A stretch of 64,000 nucleotides of DNA from Thermococcus celer Vu 13 = JCM 8558 (GTDB lineage Archaea > Methanobacteriota_B > Thermococci > Thermococcales > Thermococcaceae). A program made the translations under genes and the position numbers. The stretch covers positions 1,661,092-1,725,091 of the forward strand of contig NZ_CP014854.1 in NCBI RefSeq assembly GCF_002214365.1, in the 5' to 3' direction. The notes below the pieces were generated by a model. It did not search any database and had not been told where the DNA came from. It was given only the letters and a program-made list of their open reading frames with translations. Shown here in pieces: positions 1 to 10,007 of the stretch (positions are counted from its first letter, which is position 1; every line of letters begins with the position of its first letter).

Positions 1-384
1 AACGCCGGCCACTTCGACGTGGAGATAAGCAAGCCCGACCTCGAGGCCCTGTCGGTTGAGATAAGCCAGCCGAGGCCGAACGTAACCGAGTACAGGATGG
101 CGGACGGGAGGAGGCTCTACCTGCTGGCCGAGGGCAGACTCGTGAACCTGGCGGCGGCCGACGGCCATCCCGCGGAGATAATGGACATGAGCTTCTCCCT
201 GCAGGCGAAGGCGGCGGAGTACATCAAGGACAACCACGAGAGGCTCGACCCGAAGGTCTACGTGCTCCCGCGGGAGGTGGACGAGATGGTCGCCAAAATC
301 AAACTCGCGGCCATGGGGGTAAAGATAGAGGAGCTTACAGAGGAGCAGAGGAAGTACCTGGCGAGCTGGGAGCACGGGACATGA
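1..384 (+). CDS. ahcY: Adenosylhomocysteinase, C-terminal part (5' end outside window)
   Basis: Reading frame 1 is open from the first base and gives the last 127 residues of S-adenosyl-L-homocysteine hydrolase, which splits S-adenosylhomocysteine into adenosine and homocysteine and so relieves product inhibition of methyltransferases. The segment begins NAGHFDVEI, the end of the NAD-binding domain, and continues through the conserved [10 protein letters not shown] and MDMSFSLQA stretches. The C-terminal lobe has the expected EEQ..YL..WEHGT-type ending. The gene is truncated only by the window edge; no start can be assigned. Its 3' end faces the next gene with a 4-base gap. Confidence 0.95.
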   Translation, partial: NAGHFDVEISKPDLEALSVEISQPRPNVTEYRMADGRRLYLLAEGRLVNLAAADGHPAEIMDMSFSLQAKAAEYIKDNHERLDPKVYVLPREVDEMVAKIKLAAMGVKIEELTEEQRKYLASWEHGT

Positions 385-388
385 GCCC

Positions 389-1261
389 TCACCATCCTGC
401 GGTGAAAAGAACGTATCTCCCGTCCCCCTTCGCCCACTCCCTTTTCTTTGTGAGAACCCGGGTTTCCCAGGGCGATCTCAGGGTGATCGTCTCCGGAACC
501 TCTCCATCCCACTCCAGTTTTAGAAGGATTGGCCGCTTCACCGGTGAGCCTCCTATCAGTTCGAGGGTGACCCTCCCGTTATCCCCGAGGCGCTCGATCC
601 TGGGAGAGTCCCCCGCGGTCATGTAGGCCCTCAGCACGAGAAACGTTCTTGAAGGGTTCTCGGGGGGTTTTCGGTTCCCCCCGGGCTCCACCTGGAAGGC
701 CAGTACAACGGCAACCGTCGCACCGGCCAGGAAGGGCAGGAGGAGATAGAAGGGGAACATCTGAGGAGGTTCCCTGGCCCAGGAACTTTGGGCGAAGAGG
801 AGGAAGAAGAAAGCCATCCCAACGGCCATTGAAAATAGAACCTCCCCCAGGGCGGAGAGCGTTACCTCCCCCAGCTCCCTCCGGGAAACACCGGGGATAA
901 GGGCGGACGACCACTCCAGGTACCCGGCCAGCAAGAGGAAAACCGTGTAAGCCAGGAAACCCAGTGTATATCCCGGGACGAGTTTCAGGGGAAGGCCGAG
1001 GAGGCCGGGGAAAAGGTAGAGGCCGAACTCAAGCCCAACCATAACCGGGAGCCTTCTCCAGAGGTAATAGAGGCCCGCGGAGAGCGGGGAGAACACCAAC
1101 GCCAGAAGGATGACCGGAGGAACCCACAGTCCGATGACACCGTAGATCTGGGAAGAGACCTCGGTTCCCACCCTGCCCTCCGAGAGGAGCCAGGCAAGGG
1201 GCAGGGGTGAGGAGAGGGCGATGGAGTACTCCAGCAGTCCGATGGAATCCTCAGCGCGCAC
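389..1261 (-). CDS. Multi-pass membrane protein, last gene of MoxR/DUF58 operon
   Basis: About 290 residues. The N-terminal two thirds is very hydrophobic with five or six likely transmembrane segments, for example around GVIGLWVPPVILLALVF and AVGMAFFFLLFA. The C-terminal third is a soluble beta-rich tail. I do not recognise a named family. Its start overlaps the end of the upstream DUF58 gene, so it is translationally coupled to it and probably belongs to the same membrane-associated complex. A GTG at 1261 with GGTGGTG before it is the most likely start; a GTG at 1273 is the alternative. Function unknown. Confidence 0.7.
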   Translation of the reverse strand: MRAEDSIGLLEYSIALSSPLPLAWLLSEGRVGTEVSSQIYGVIGLWVPPVILLALVFSPLSAGLYYLWRRLPVMVGLEFGLYLFPGLLGLPLKLVPGYTLGFLAYTVFLLLAGYLEWSSALIPGVSRRELGEVTLSALGEVLFSMAVGMAFFFLLFAQSSWAREPPQMFPFYLLLPFLAGATVAVVLAFQVEPGGNRKPPENPSRTFLVLRAYMTAGDSPRIERLGDNGRVTLELIGGSPVKRPILLKLEWDGEVPETITLRSPWETRVLTKKREWAKGDGRYVLFTAGW

Positions 1262-2507
1262 CGAAGACACCACCTACAACCCTTTTAACGGCGGTTCCAA
1301 CGTCTTCCTTCCCCGGATCCCAGCGAACGACGAGGGCTTCGAGGTTCTTGGAGAGGCCCTCTTTGTGAAGGGATGATAGGACGAGGGGGACCTCCCCGAA
1401 ATCCCCGTAGGGGTTGACGTCAACGAGGAGGACACGGCAACCGAAATGTCTCCTAAGCCCCCCAATGGCGTTTTTAACCTCGTCGAGGTTGTGGGGGGTA
1501 AGGTTGGTGACGATGACGGCGAGGCTGAGGCCTCCCCCCAAGGAGGTTCTGGAGCGTTCGACGGCGAGGGGGAGGGACTCGTCCTCCCTGACGGAGGGGC
1601 CGGCCGACAGCAGGGCACGCGTAAAGGTGGACAAGGCCTGAATTCCGGTCCTCGGGGTGATGAGCTTTCGGGAACCGGCGAGGTAGAGGCCCACGCGAAA
1701 GTCGTTCCTCAGGAGGAGGGCGACGAGGGACAGGGCGAGGCCAAGGGAACTCTCAAGGGCGCCGTGGAAGACGTTTCCAACCGCCACCTCCTCCGTCGTG
1801 TCGAGGTAGAGCATCACCGTTGCCCTCCCCTCCGGCTCGTACTCGTTGACGAGGACGTCCCCGAGGCGGGCGGTCGCCTTCCAGTTTATCTTCCTCAGCG
1901 GATCCCCGGGGCGGTACTCACGTATCTCCCTGAAGTCGGTCGACGTCGGCCCCATCGGTGCCACGTGACTTGAGGACATCCTCTCACGGGTTTTCAGTTT
2001 TGAAATCCGTATCCGTCTGAGGCCGGCCACCCTCGGGTAGGCCTCGATTCGAGCCTCGTCCCCTGCCACGAGGTAGGTAACGTCCTTTATGCCCAGAAAG
2101 TCCAGCCCTATGACCTCAACGGGGGAGAGCGTGTGGACGCCCTTCTTCAGGGGGCGAATGGTGTACTCGTACTCGGCGACCAGTCTCTTCCCTGGCCTTT
2201 TGAAAAAGACGTGGCGGTTCTCCCCGGCCACCTCGAGACCTGGGGAAGCAAAGTCCTCAACGACAACGAAGCCCGAACCCCTCTCAACGGTGAGGCGAAC
2301 CCGAACGCGCCCCTCCTTGCCAACGCCCAGCTTCTCTCTTTCCACCCACCGCTCGACTTCAATGCCCGAGGGTGTCTCCGAGAGGATCCCGTAGAACAAA
2401 ACGAACGCCGGAACAAAGCTGACGTAGGCTATTCCAATGACCCCCGTCAGAACGGCGAGCGCGAAGGGAGCCAACGTTAAAAGAACCAACCACGTCAGCC
2501 TATGCAC
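1251..2507 (-). CDS. DUF58 family protein
   Basis: 418 residues from a GTG start that overlaps the preceding gene's stop by 8 bases. Two N-terminal transmembrane segments (about 5-20 and 24-42) are followed by a beta-rich domain. The DUF58 hallmark YRPGDPLRKINWKATAR lies at about residues 198-214 and leads into a von Willebrand A-like fold, where the metal-site strand is degenerate (YLDTTEE, about 234-240). DUF58 proteins almost always accompany MoxR AAA+ ATPases and are thought to be partners or substrates in assembling cell-envelope or enzyme complexes. That is the arrangement here, with MoxR as first gene of the operon. Specific target unknown. Confidence 0.88.
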   Translation of the reverse strand: MHRLTWLVLLTLAPFALAVLTGVIGIAYVSFVPAFVLFYGILSETPSGIEVERWVEREKLGVGKEGRVRVRLTVERGSGFVVVEDFASPGLEVAGENRHVFFKRPGKRLVAEYEYTIRPLKKGVHTLSPVEVIGLDFLGIKDVTYLVAGDEARIEAYPRVAGLRRIRISKLKTRERMSSSHVAPMGPTSTDFREIREYRPGDPLRKINWKATARLGDVLVNEYEPEGRATVMLYLDTTEEVAVGNVFHGALESSLGLALSLVALLLRNDFRVGLYLAGSRKLITPRTGIQALSTFTRALLSAGPSVREDESLPLAVERSRTSLGGGLSLAVIVTNLTPHNLDEVKNAIGGLRRHFGCRVLLVDVNPYGDFGEVPLVLSSLHKEGLSKNLEALVVRWDPGKEDVGTAVKRVVGGVFGAR

Positions 2508-3318
2508 CCCGTATCCCCCCGTGGGCTTTGAGCCTCCTCACCAGCTCCTTCACGAGCACTGCCCTTCTCCTCCTCTCCTCGAGGGCCATCTTTTCAACCA
2601 CCCACGGAGGAGCGAGGGAAGGAGCCGATGCTTCCCTGTAATTGGCTATCGGCCTTATTATCTCCTCGAGGTGGGGGGTGTAGAGGGAGGAGGCGTTCCT
2701 CACGACGAACACCAGCAGGGGAGCGCTGTCGCCCTTCTCAACGAAAGCCCTGACGACCCTCTCCAGATCCCGCGAGTAGGCGTCCCTCTTGGGCTCAAGA
2801 TCGGGAAGTGGCAGGGGCGTTAAATCTTCTGAACCGGCCCACCTCGAGGAGAGATAGCTGGAGACGAGGTACGCGAGGTAGAACACCGCCAGCGACGCGA
2901 AGAGGTAGAACAGCAGGAGAACTGCAGAGCTGGTGGACGGGTAGGCGAGTATGAAAGCTGAAATCGCTCCAACGGCGGCCATTCCAAGGAGGTTCCTCTC
3001 GAGGAAGTCGCTGTTCTGCCTGATCCTGAGAACGTAGGCGAGGGCATAGAGCAGGGCCACCCACAGGAGGAGCGACACCGCGAAGGTCCCGAGCCACAGG
3101 TCGGTGTGGAGCAGGAAGACGGCGAGGGCCATTATCAGAAAACCCAGACCCCTGACCAGCAGGTCCCCGTACCTTCTGGCGTGCCTCGCGACCCCGGCAA
3201 CGGCCGCACCCACCCCAAAGAGCAGGCCCGGATAAAAGCCCAGAAACCCCAGTCCCACGAGACTCCAGATGACGGCGTTCTTGACGAAGTCCTTGAGTGC
3301 ATCACCGCTTTTAAGCAT
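2500..3318 (-). CDS. Membrane protein of MoxR/DUF58 operon
   Basis: 272 residues. Six or so hydrophobic segments occupy residues 15-160 (for example around LGFLIMALAVFLLHT), followed by a charged, soluble, largely helical C-terminal half ending in a run of arginines and lysines. The ATG at 3318 overlaps the preceding stop as TGATG and has GGGGGTGG upstream; its own end overlaps the DUF58 gene. Similar membrane proteins fill this slot in archaeal MoxR-DUF58 operons, but I cannot assign a family. Likely a membrane component coupled to the ATPase; this rests on operon context only. Confidence 0.72.
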   Translation of the reverse strand: MLKSGDALKDFVKNAVIWSLVGLGFLGFYPGLLFGVGAAVAGVARHARRYGDLLVRGLGFLIMALAVFLLHTDLWLGTFAVSLLLWVALLYALAYVLRIRQNSDFLERNLLGMAAVGAISAFILAYPSTSSAVLLLFYLFASLAVFYLAYLVSSYLSSRWAGSEDLTPLPLPDLEPKRDAYSRDLERVVRAFVEKGDSAPLLVFVVRNASSLYTPHLEEIIRPIANYREASAPSLAPPWVVEKMALEERRRRAVLVKELVRRLKAHGGIRGA

Positions 3319-5285
3319 CAAACCACCCCCAGCCCCCTCAGTCCTTTGATGAGGTCGAAGAACTCCTTTTCTCCCACCGTGTGCTCCGAGTACTTCGCCA
3401 GAATAAACGGTCGGGTGACGGAGCGGAGAGAGTTTTCGTCGAACCCCCTGCGGACGAGCAGGCGCTCGATTTCGATGGGCGTCACGTTCCTTCCGGAAAC
3501 GCCGCTGGAATACACAAAGGGCAGGAAGTGCAGTTCGTAGGCCTTGATGATGGCCTCCCTCGGCGGAAGAACGTAAAGCTCGAGCTCGCCCTTTCCAGCG
3601 CTGAGAACGTGGCGGCCCTCCCCAGGCCTCAGCGTGAACTCCTTTCCAGCGCCGAGGTACTCACCGTCGAGGAAGAGTTCTCCCTCCGACGATAAGGCAA
3701 CCCTAACCGTCTCGTCCGGAAGGAAAACCCTGCGCGACGGTTCCAGAAAGTCCACGCTCCCGCCGGGGGATTCCTTCCGGGAGGGGTGATAGGCCCTGTT
3801 CCCGGTCTTTTTCTTTGAGTATGCGGAGTAGCCCGCGCTGACAAGGGCGGCAGCGGCCAGCAGGATGAAGAGCCCACCGAAAGTCCGGGAAGACCTTTTC
3901 AAAAGCTTCAGCAGTTTCTGCAGGATGGGAGTTGAACTGGTGCCCCCCTCACCGGTCGAGAGCGGGACGGTCTCGTTGAGCGGGAGGTAGTAACGGTTCC
4001 CCCCGTAAACGATGTTGGTTGAGTCCGCCCGAACGCCGCTCAGGTTGAGGGTCGCGTAGCCTTCCCCGTCGGTTTTGAGCGTAACCACCCCCGAACCGAT
4101 GGAAACGTTCAGGGTCTCGTTGGCGAGCGGGACGTTCCTCCAGTGGAGGTAAAGCCTCAAAGTAGAGTTGATTATCTCCACGGAAAGCTGGGGTTTTCGC
4201 CTGACGACAATAGTTGGATCGCTGTTGGAGGGGTAAGCCTCGTAACCGCGGTAGTAGGCTATGACGTGGTACCTGCCGGGTGGCAGTCCCGGTTCCAGAG
4301 TACCGTTCACGATGAACCTGCCGTGCCGAACCGTTCCCCGGCCCAGTTGAACCCCGGGCTTGCCCTTGGTCTCGTTCAGCGTCACCCACACGACCCCGCT
4401 CTCCACGGGCCTCCCATCGGGATAGCGGACGGTGCCGGCGACGGTAATCGCAAGTGAGCCGTTCCCCTCAACGACCGCCGGATAATCCGTTATCTCAACC
4501 ACCGGCTTCTTGAGAAGGGCCACCCACATGAGGAGTGCGGCGGTCCCTCTCCCGGATTTGACGGTGACGAAGAGCGGGTAGTACCCCGGCTTCTGGGAGG
4601 GGTCCACCGGGCCGATCGAGTACCTGTAAATCCGATAGCCACCTGAAATCCGGAAGGATTCCTCCTTCAGGGGTAGGGAGGTATGGATGTGGGCCACACC
4701 ATTGTCGGAGCTCTCCCTGAACTCGAGGGTGACGCTCTGGTTGTAGGTCATGAAAACCAGCGGGGTATCCGTGTCAATCGTAACCGAGCCCGGGGAGATC
4801 CCCCTAATCGTTCTGACCTCTCCATCCTCAGAAACGAGGGGAACGTAGTAGGTGCCGTTGTACCACACGATGATGTCATCGGGTGAACTGTTGGGAAGAA
4901 CGGGAAGGCTATTCGCGGGCCCTTCGGTGCAGACGAGCATCGGATCACCCGGCAGGACCGCCACGGGACAGTTGGTTTTGATGTTCGCGGGCTTAAACGT
5001 GAAGTCGGATCTGGGGAAGTCCTCCCGGAGGTTTAACCCTTCACTGGAAGAAGTTTCCTCCTTAACTCTGCGGGGGGAGGCATTCCTATCCCCGGAGCGG
5101 GACGATAACATCGCCTTCAGCAGGCTCTGGACGTGTGAGTCCCCCGACTTCGAAGTGTTTGAACCCCCCGATTTCAAATCCGGAGAACCGCCGGATCGTG
5201 AATATTGAATGGTGGAATAGCCGAGGGTTATGGACGCGAGGAACAGCATCGTGATGAAGAGGAGCGCGGCGTGTTCCTTCCTCAT
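3318..5285 (-). CDS. Large anchored surface protein with DUF4129-like cytoplasmic tail
   Basis: 655 residues. A hydrophobic N-terminus (about 7-26) acts as signal or anchor. Residues 30-465 form an extracytoplasmic region rich in Ser/Thr, beta strands and N-glycosylation sequons, with Ig-like or carboxypeptidase-regulatory-like character (VSGTVRYPDGRPVESGVVWVT type repeats, partly seen near residue 285). One transmembrane helix follows at about 469-490. The cytoplasmic tail has a short beta module and, from about residue 577, a helical segment resembling DUF4129. DUF4129 is commonly found with MoxR and DUF58. The ATG overlaps the MoxR stop as ATGA. Probably the surface-exposed member of this membrane complex; ligand unknown. 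Confidence 0.7.
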   Translation of the reverse strand: MRKEHAALLFITMLFLASITLGYSTIQYSRSGGSPDLKSGGSNTSKSGDSHVQSLLKAMLSSRSGDRNASPRRVKEETSSSEGLNLREDFPRSDFTFKPANIKTNCPVAVLPGDPMLVCTEGPANSLPVLPNSSPDDIIVWYNGTYYVPLVSEDGEVRTIRGISPGSVTIDTDTPLVFMTYNQSVTLEFRESSDNGVAHIHTSLPLKEESFRISGGYRIYRYSIGPVDPSQKPGYYPLFVTVKSGRGTAALLMWVALLKKPVVEITDYPAVVEGNGSLAITVAGTVRYPDGRPVESGVVWVTLNETKGKPGVQLGRGTVRHGRFIVNGTLEPGLPPGRYHVIAYYRGYEAYPSNSDPTIVVRRKPQLSVEIINSTLRLYLHWRNVPLANETLNVSIGSGVVTLKTDGEGYATLNLSGVRADSTNIVYGGNRYYLPLNETVPLSTGEGGTSSTPILQKLLKLLKRSSRTFGGLFILLAAAALVSAGYSAYSKKKTGNRAYHPSRKESPGGSVDFLEPSRRVFLPDETVRVALSSEGELFLDGEYLGAGKEFTLRPGEGRHVLSAGKGELELYVLPPREAIIKAYELHFLPFVYSSGVSGRNVTPIEIERLLVRRGFDENSLRSVTRPFILAKYSEHTVGEKEFFDLIKGLRGLGVV

Positions 5286-6256
5286 TTTTCGGCCGCCCCT
5301 TTAGGCACAGGGGTCTTCGTCAACGCTTCCCTGACAACGTCCACCCCACTCACGCCCTCGAAAGCGTACTCCGGCTTAATTACAATCCTGTGGGCAAGAG
5401 CATCCACCGCATAAACCTTAACATCATCCGGTAGCACAAAATCTCGCCCCTCAAGCAAAGCATTCGCTTTAGCAACCTTCATCAGCGCGATGCCACCCCT
5501 CGGACTCGGGCCAGCCTCAACCCGCTCATCAGAACGAGCATTCCGCACCAACTCCGCAATATACCGCAACAAATCCCCGCTGATGAAGATTCCCCGCTCA
5601 ACGAACTCCTGCATCTCCATGAAGGTCTCCCGATCAATAACGGGCTCAAGATCAACCGTCGGATCATCCTTCCCCCAGGAGAGGCGCGCTTCAAGAATGG
5701 CAACCTCATCCTCCAAACTCCTCGGATAACCCACGCTTAGCCGAAGCAAGAACCTGTCCAGCTGGGCCTCGGGGAGGGGGTAAGTTCCCTCGAACTCTAT
5801 CGGGTTTTGAGTGGCGATCACGAAGAACGGTTTCTCCAGGGTAAAAGTCTCTCCTTCAATGGTGACCTGCCTCTCCTCCATCGCTTCAAGCAAAGCACTC
5901 TGTGTCTTCGGAGGAGCCCTGTTGATCTCGTCCGCGAGGAGGACGTGCGTGAATATCGGTCCCTTGATCAGTTCGAAGGTTCCGATGTTTTGACGCCAGA
6001 CCTTCGTCCCGAGGATGTCGGCCGGGAGTAGGTCGGGCGTGAATTGGACGCGCGTGTAGTTCAGGCCGAGGGTTTTTCCGAAGGCTTTGGCGAGGAGGGT
6101 TTTGCCCAGTCCCGGGTAATCCTCGAAGAGGACGTTCCCGTTCACGAGAGCCGCCGCCAGCGTCTTCCTAACTACCGTTTCATTCCCAATATAAACCCGC
6201 GAAATGGCGTTGATTACATCGCGCGCTATTTCACTAAACTCGTCAACGGTCGGCAT
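5282..6256 (-). CDS. MoxR family AAA+ ATPase
   Basis: 324 residues from ATG 6256, which has GGTGGGGTG upstream. Walker A is EDYPGLGKT (about 46-53) and Walker B is HVLLADEINR (about 104-113), followed by the MoxR-typical PPKTQSALLEAMEE stretch, sensor motif IATQNPIE and arginine finger region LDRFLLR. MoxR ATPases act as chaperone-like motors that activate or assemble protein complexes, usually with DUF58 and von Willebrand A proteins. This is the first gene of a five-gene minus-strand operon running to position 389, with 4-11-base overlaps between members. TATA-like runs at about 6290-6320 probably carry the promoter. Confidence 0.95.
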   Translation of the reverse strand: MPTVDEFSEIARDVINAISRVYIGNETVVRKTLAAALVNGNVLFEDYPGLGKTLLAKAFGKTLGLNYTRVQFTPDLLPADILGTKVWRQNIGTFELIKGPIFTHVLLADEINRAPPKTQSALLEAMEERQVTIEGETFTLEKPFFVIATQNPIEFEGTYPLPEAQLDRFLLRLSVGYPRSLEDEVAILEARLSWGKDDPTVDLEPVIDRETFMEMQEFVERGIFISGDLLRYIAELVRNARSDERVEAGPSPRGGIALMKVAKANALLEGRDFVLPDDVKVYAVDALAHRIVIKPEYAFEGVSGVDVVREALTKTPVPKGAAEK

Positions 6257-6358
6257 AGTACACCCCACCTATGGAGCTTGTTTACCATTCAACTTAAAAA
6301 TTCGAGGAAGTTTAAAAGTTTTATGGGACGCCTGGAAAACTGAATGGATGCCTGTTCT

Positions 6359-7393
6359 TTAGAACACGTGAAGGGCGCTCGCCTTGAAGCCCGCGTAGAG
6401 CTCCTTCCCCTCCTCTATCCCAAGCTCGAGCATCGAGGAACGGGTCACGAAGGCCCTCAGATGAATTCCTCCAACTTTGAGGTGCACCCTGACGAGGGGG
6501 CCGAGCTCCTCGACCGATTCGACCGTTGCCCTGAGCTCGTTCCTGGCGGAGGTTCTCACGGGCTCGAGAGAGAGGATTACATCCTCGGGCCTCAGACCTA
6601 CGCGCACCCTCCCGCTCGCCTCCACCGGGAGCTCTATCTCTATGCCGTTCGCCCTCAGGAGCCTCCCTTCGGCCGTCCCCTCGATGATGTTCTCGAAGCC
6701 GAGGAAGCGTGCTACCTCCTCGCTCGCCGGCCTCGAGAAGACCTCCCCGACTGAACCGACCTGGACGAGCCTCCCGTCGAGCATAACCCCCACCCTATCC
6801 CCTAAACTCACCGCCTCCTCGAAGGAGTGGGTGACGTGAAGGGCCGTGAAGCCGAGTTCCCGCCTCCAGCGCTTCATCTCCACAATCAGCCTCCCCCTCG
6901 TCCGGACGTCCAGGTTGGCGAAGGGCTCGTCGAGGAGGAGGAGCCTGGGCTCCACCGCGAGGGCCCTCGCTATGGCCACCCTCTGGCTCTCGCCCCCGCT
7001 GAGGGTCTTCGGTCTCCTGCGGAGGAGGTGGGTTATGCCGAGGACCTCTGAGATATCCCTGATCTTCCGCTCGATTTCCTGCTTTGGAAGCTTTCTCAGC
7101 TTTAAACCGAAGGCTATGTTGTCGTAGACGCTCATGTGGGGAAAAAGGGCGTAGTTCTGAGGGATGTACGCCAAACCGCGCTTCTCGGGGGGCAGGCGGG
7201 TTACGTCCCTTCCCTCGAGGAGGACCCCGCCCGAGTCGGGGGTTATTATACCCGCGATGATCTCGAGGAGAACCGTCTTCCCAGCGCCGCTCGGCCCGAG
7301 GATTATGAAGTACTCCCCCGCCTCAACGTCGAAGGTAATCTCCCTGAGTTTGAACTCCTTCCAGTCCTTGGATACGGATTCAACCCTCAGCAT
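6359..7393 (-). CDS. wtpC: Tungstate/molybdate ABC transporter, ATP-binding protein
   Basis: 344 residues. Walker A GPSGAGKT lies at about 33-40, the ABC signature [15 protein letters not shown] at about 132-146 and Walker [13 protein letters not shown] just after. The last 90 residues form a TOBE/MOP-like oxyanion-sensing domain, as in other molybdate and tungstate importers. It powers uptake through WtpB with WtpA as receptor. The start overlaps wtpB by 14 bases and the order A-B-C is that known from Pyrococcus and Thermococcus. The tungsten aldehyde:ferredoxin oxidoreductase at 29443-31299 is a likely consumer of the metal. Confidence 0.95.
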   Translation of the reverse strand: MLRVESVSKDWKEFKLREITFDVEAGEYFIILGPSGAGKTVLLEIIAGIITPDSGGVLLEGRDVTRLPPEKRGLAYIPQNYALFPHMSVYDNIAFGLKLRKLPKQEIERKIRDISEVLGITHLLRRRPKTLSGGESQRVAIARALAVEPRLLLLDEPFANLDVRTRGRLIVEMKRWRRELGFTALHVTHSFEEAVSLGDRVGVMLDGRLVQVGSVGEVFSRPASEEVARFLGFENIIEGTAEGRLLRANGIEIELPVEASGRVRVGLRPEDVILSLEPVRTSARNELRATVESVEELGPLVRVHLKVGGIHLRAFVTRSSMLELGIEEGKELYAGFKASALHVF

Positions 7394-8132
7394 TCGAACC
7401 CCTCCCGACGAGCCACCTGAGAACCACGAACAGGGTGAGGCTCACCACGATGAGGAGAACGGAGAGGGGCCTCGACGCCCTTAGGCCGTAGTTGTTGAAG
7501 TACTCTAAGACGAGGATCTGGGCGGTCTTCGGGTAGTAGGCGACTATCAAAATCGCCCCGACCTCGCTTATCGCCCTCGCCCACGTCATTATGGCCCCGC
7601 TTGCTATGGACGGAAGGGCCATGGGGAGAGCTATCGATAGGAAGGCCCTTAAGCGGGACGCCCCAAGGGTCCTCGCGACGTGCTCCAGCCTCTCGTCCAC
7701 CGCCAGAAATCCATCTCGCGCGGCGTTTACCGTGAAGGAAGCTGATACGAAGAGCATCGCCGCGATTATTCCAGCGTAGTTATCCAGAATCGCCTTCGAG
7801 AAGGTCACGAGGAGCATTATGCCGACGACGGAATGGGGGATGACTATGGGGACATCTATCAGAGCCTGGACGAGGCTCTTGCCCCTGAAGTTCTCCCTCG
7901 CAAGGACGTAACCGAGGGGAACGCCGAGGAGGAGCGCTATCACCGCGGTGGCGGTTGCCGTCAGCAGGGAGTTCCTGAGGGCCCTTATCACGAGTCCGTC
8001 GTGGAGCGTCTTTAAGAGCATCCTCCAGTCGGCCGCCTGTTTCAGGAAGATGGCGACTAAGGGAACCGCGATGTAGAGGATCAGGAAGCTCCCCATTATC
8101 GCGAAGAACGCCACCGTGTAGTCGCGCCTCAT
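7380..8132 (-). CDS. wtpB: Tungstate/molybdate ABC transporter, permease
   Basis: About 250 residues with six predicted transmembrane helices. The EAA loop of binding-protein-dependent permeases is visible around [24 protein letters not shown] chose ATG 8132 because the resulting N-terminus (MRRDYTV) lines up with the known Pyrococcus protein, and GGGGGA lies 6-11 bases upstream. An ATG at 8174 that overlaps the wtpA stop would add 14 residues and cannot be excluded. It forms the membrane channel for tungstate between WtpA outside and WtpC inside. Confidence 0.93.
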   Translation of the reverse strand: MRRDYTVAFFAIMGSFLILYIAVPLVAIFLKQAADWRMLLKTLHDGLVIRALRNSLLTATATAVIALLLGVPLGYVLARENFRGKSLVQALIDVPIVIPHSVVGIMLLVTFSKAILDNYAGIIAAMLFVSASFTVNAARDGFLAVDERLEHVARTLGASRLRAFLSIALPMALPSIASGAIMTWARAISEVGAILIVAYYPKTAQILVLEYFNNYGLRASRPLSVLLIVVSLTLFVVLRWLVGRGSNAEG

Positions 8133-8170
8133 TCTCGTCCCCCAGAGGGTTAAAGGTGAAGAATAAAAAC

Positions 8171-9229
<1,059 letters not shown>

Positions 9230-9242
9230 TCAGAAACGGGCA

Positions 9243-9333
9243 TTTAAACATTTTGGGGAAACAGGAGCGTTTAAGTTAAATATTCTCGTTTACAACGGAT
9301 TTCGCAATCGGGCGTAGTTTACAGAAACGAGAA
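9243..9333 (-). promoter_or_regulatory. wtpA promoter region with inverted repeat
   Basis: On the minus strand TTTAAA (9243-9248) lies about 32 bases before the wtpA ATG. A second AT-rich box, AATATTTAA, lies at about 9275-9283. Just upstream are perfect 9-base arms TTCTCGTTT (9283-9291) and AAACGAGAA (9325-9333), separated by 33 bases that also contain two copies of GTTTACA. This could be an operator for metal-responsive control. The outer arm also falls in a T-rich run that may terminate the gene at 9355-9915, so part of the symmetry may be fortuitous. Confidence 0.35.
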
Positions 9334-9354
9334 AAATTGAAAGAAGGCGCAACT

Positions 9355-9915
9355 TCACCGCCTTTTCCTGAGGAAGAGCGGTAAAGCTGCGAGGGCCACC
9401 ATTATCCCCGGCCCGCAGATCCCGCCACCGGCTTCAGTTGTGCTTCCTCCTCCCGGCATCCTGTGCTCAACGTATATCGCCTGGAGCTTTCCGATTATCG
9501 TCTCGTTCTTGATGAGGTAGGCCTTGCCACCGGTGAAGAGCAGCAGTCCATCGTTGTCGAGGGCCGCCTTCACGATCTCGGGTGTGGCCGAGACGTTGTA
9601 CTCCCCCTCAACTATCGCCACGAGCTTTCCATCGTAGGCTATGCCTATAGCCGGCACCCCTCCTATCCCAGTGTAGTTGTACTGGGCCGCGAAGAGCCTC
9701 TCGTTCTCGTCGTTGTTGACCAGCTCGTAGTAGGTGAGGCTCTTTTCACCGTAGACCTTTGGGATCTCCGCCTTCATCCTCTGACAGTGGGGGCACGTTG
9801 CCATCCCGTACATGTAAAAATGAAGTTTGCTTGGGTCGATTTGGGCCTCAGCGATGGCGTAGGAGACCGTTGAGAACACCAGCAGACCCATGAAAAACAA
9901 ACTTAACTTCTTCAT
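9355..9915 (-). CDS. Exported thioredoxin/glutaredoxin-like protein with CGP-CTERM tail
   Basis: 186 residues from the ATG at 9915. A signal sequence spans about 1-24. A thioredoxin-fold domain follows, with redox motif CPHC at 41-44 and the cis-proline region GVPA near 87. A Gly/Ser/Thr-rich linker leads to the C-terminal CGPG motif, a hydrophobic helix and the basic end LRKRR. That tail is the CGP-CTERM signal described in Thermococcales surface proteins, thought to be cut or lipidated at the cysteine. The protein is probably membrane-anchored outside the cell and handles thiol/disulfide exchange there. Partner and substrate are unknown. Confidence 0.85.
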   Translation of the reverse strand: MKKLSLFFMGLLVFSTVSYAIAEAQIDPSKLHFYMYGMATCPHCQRMKAEIPKVYGEKSLTYYELVNNDENERLFAAQYNYTGIGGVPAIGIAYDGKLVAIVEGEYNVSATPEIVKAALDNDGLLLFTGGKAYLIKNETIIGKLQAIYVEHRMPGGGSTTEAGGGICGPGIMVALAALPLFLRKRR

Positions 9916-10007
9916 TTTCTCACCCGGTCCCATTTCTCACGGGGAGTTATAAACCTTGGCCGCGGAAAGCTTAAATCCTTGGAGTTCCAAAAGTTCTGGG
10001 GGTCATC

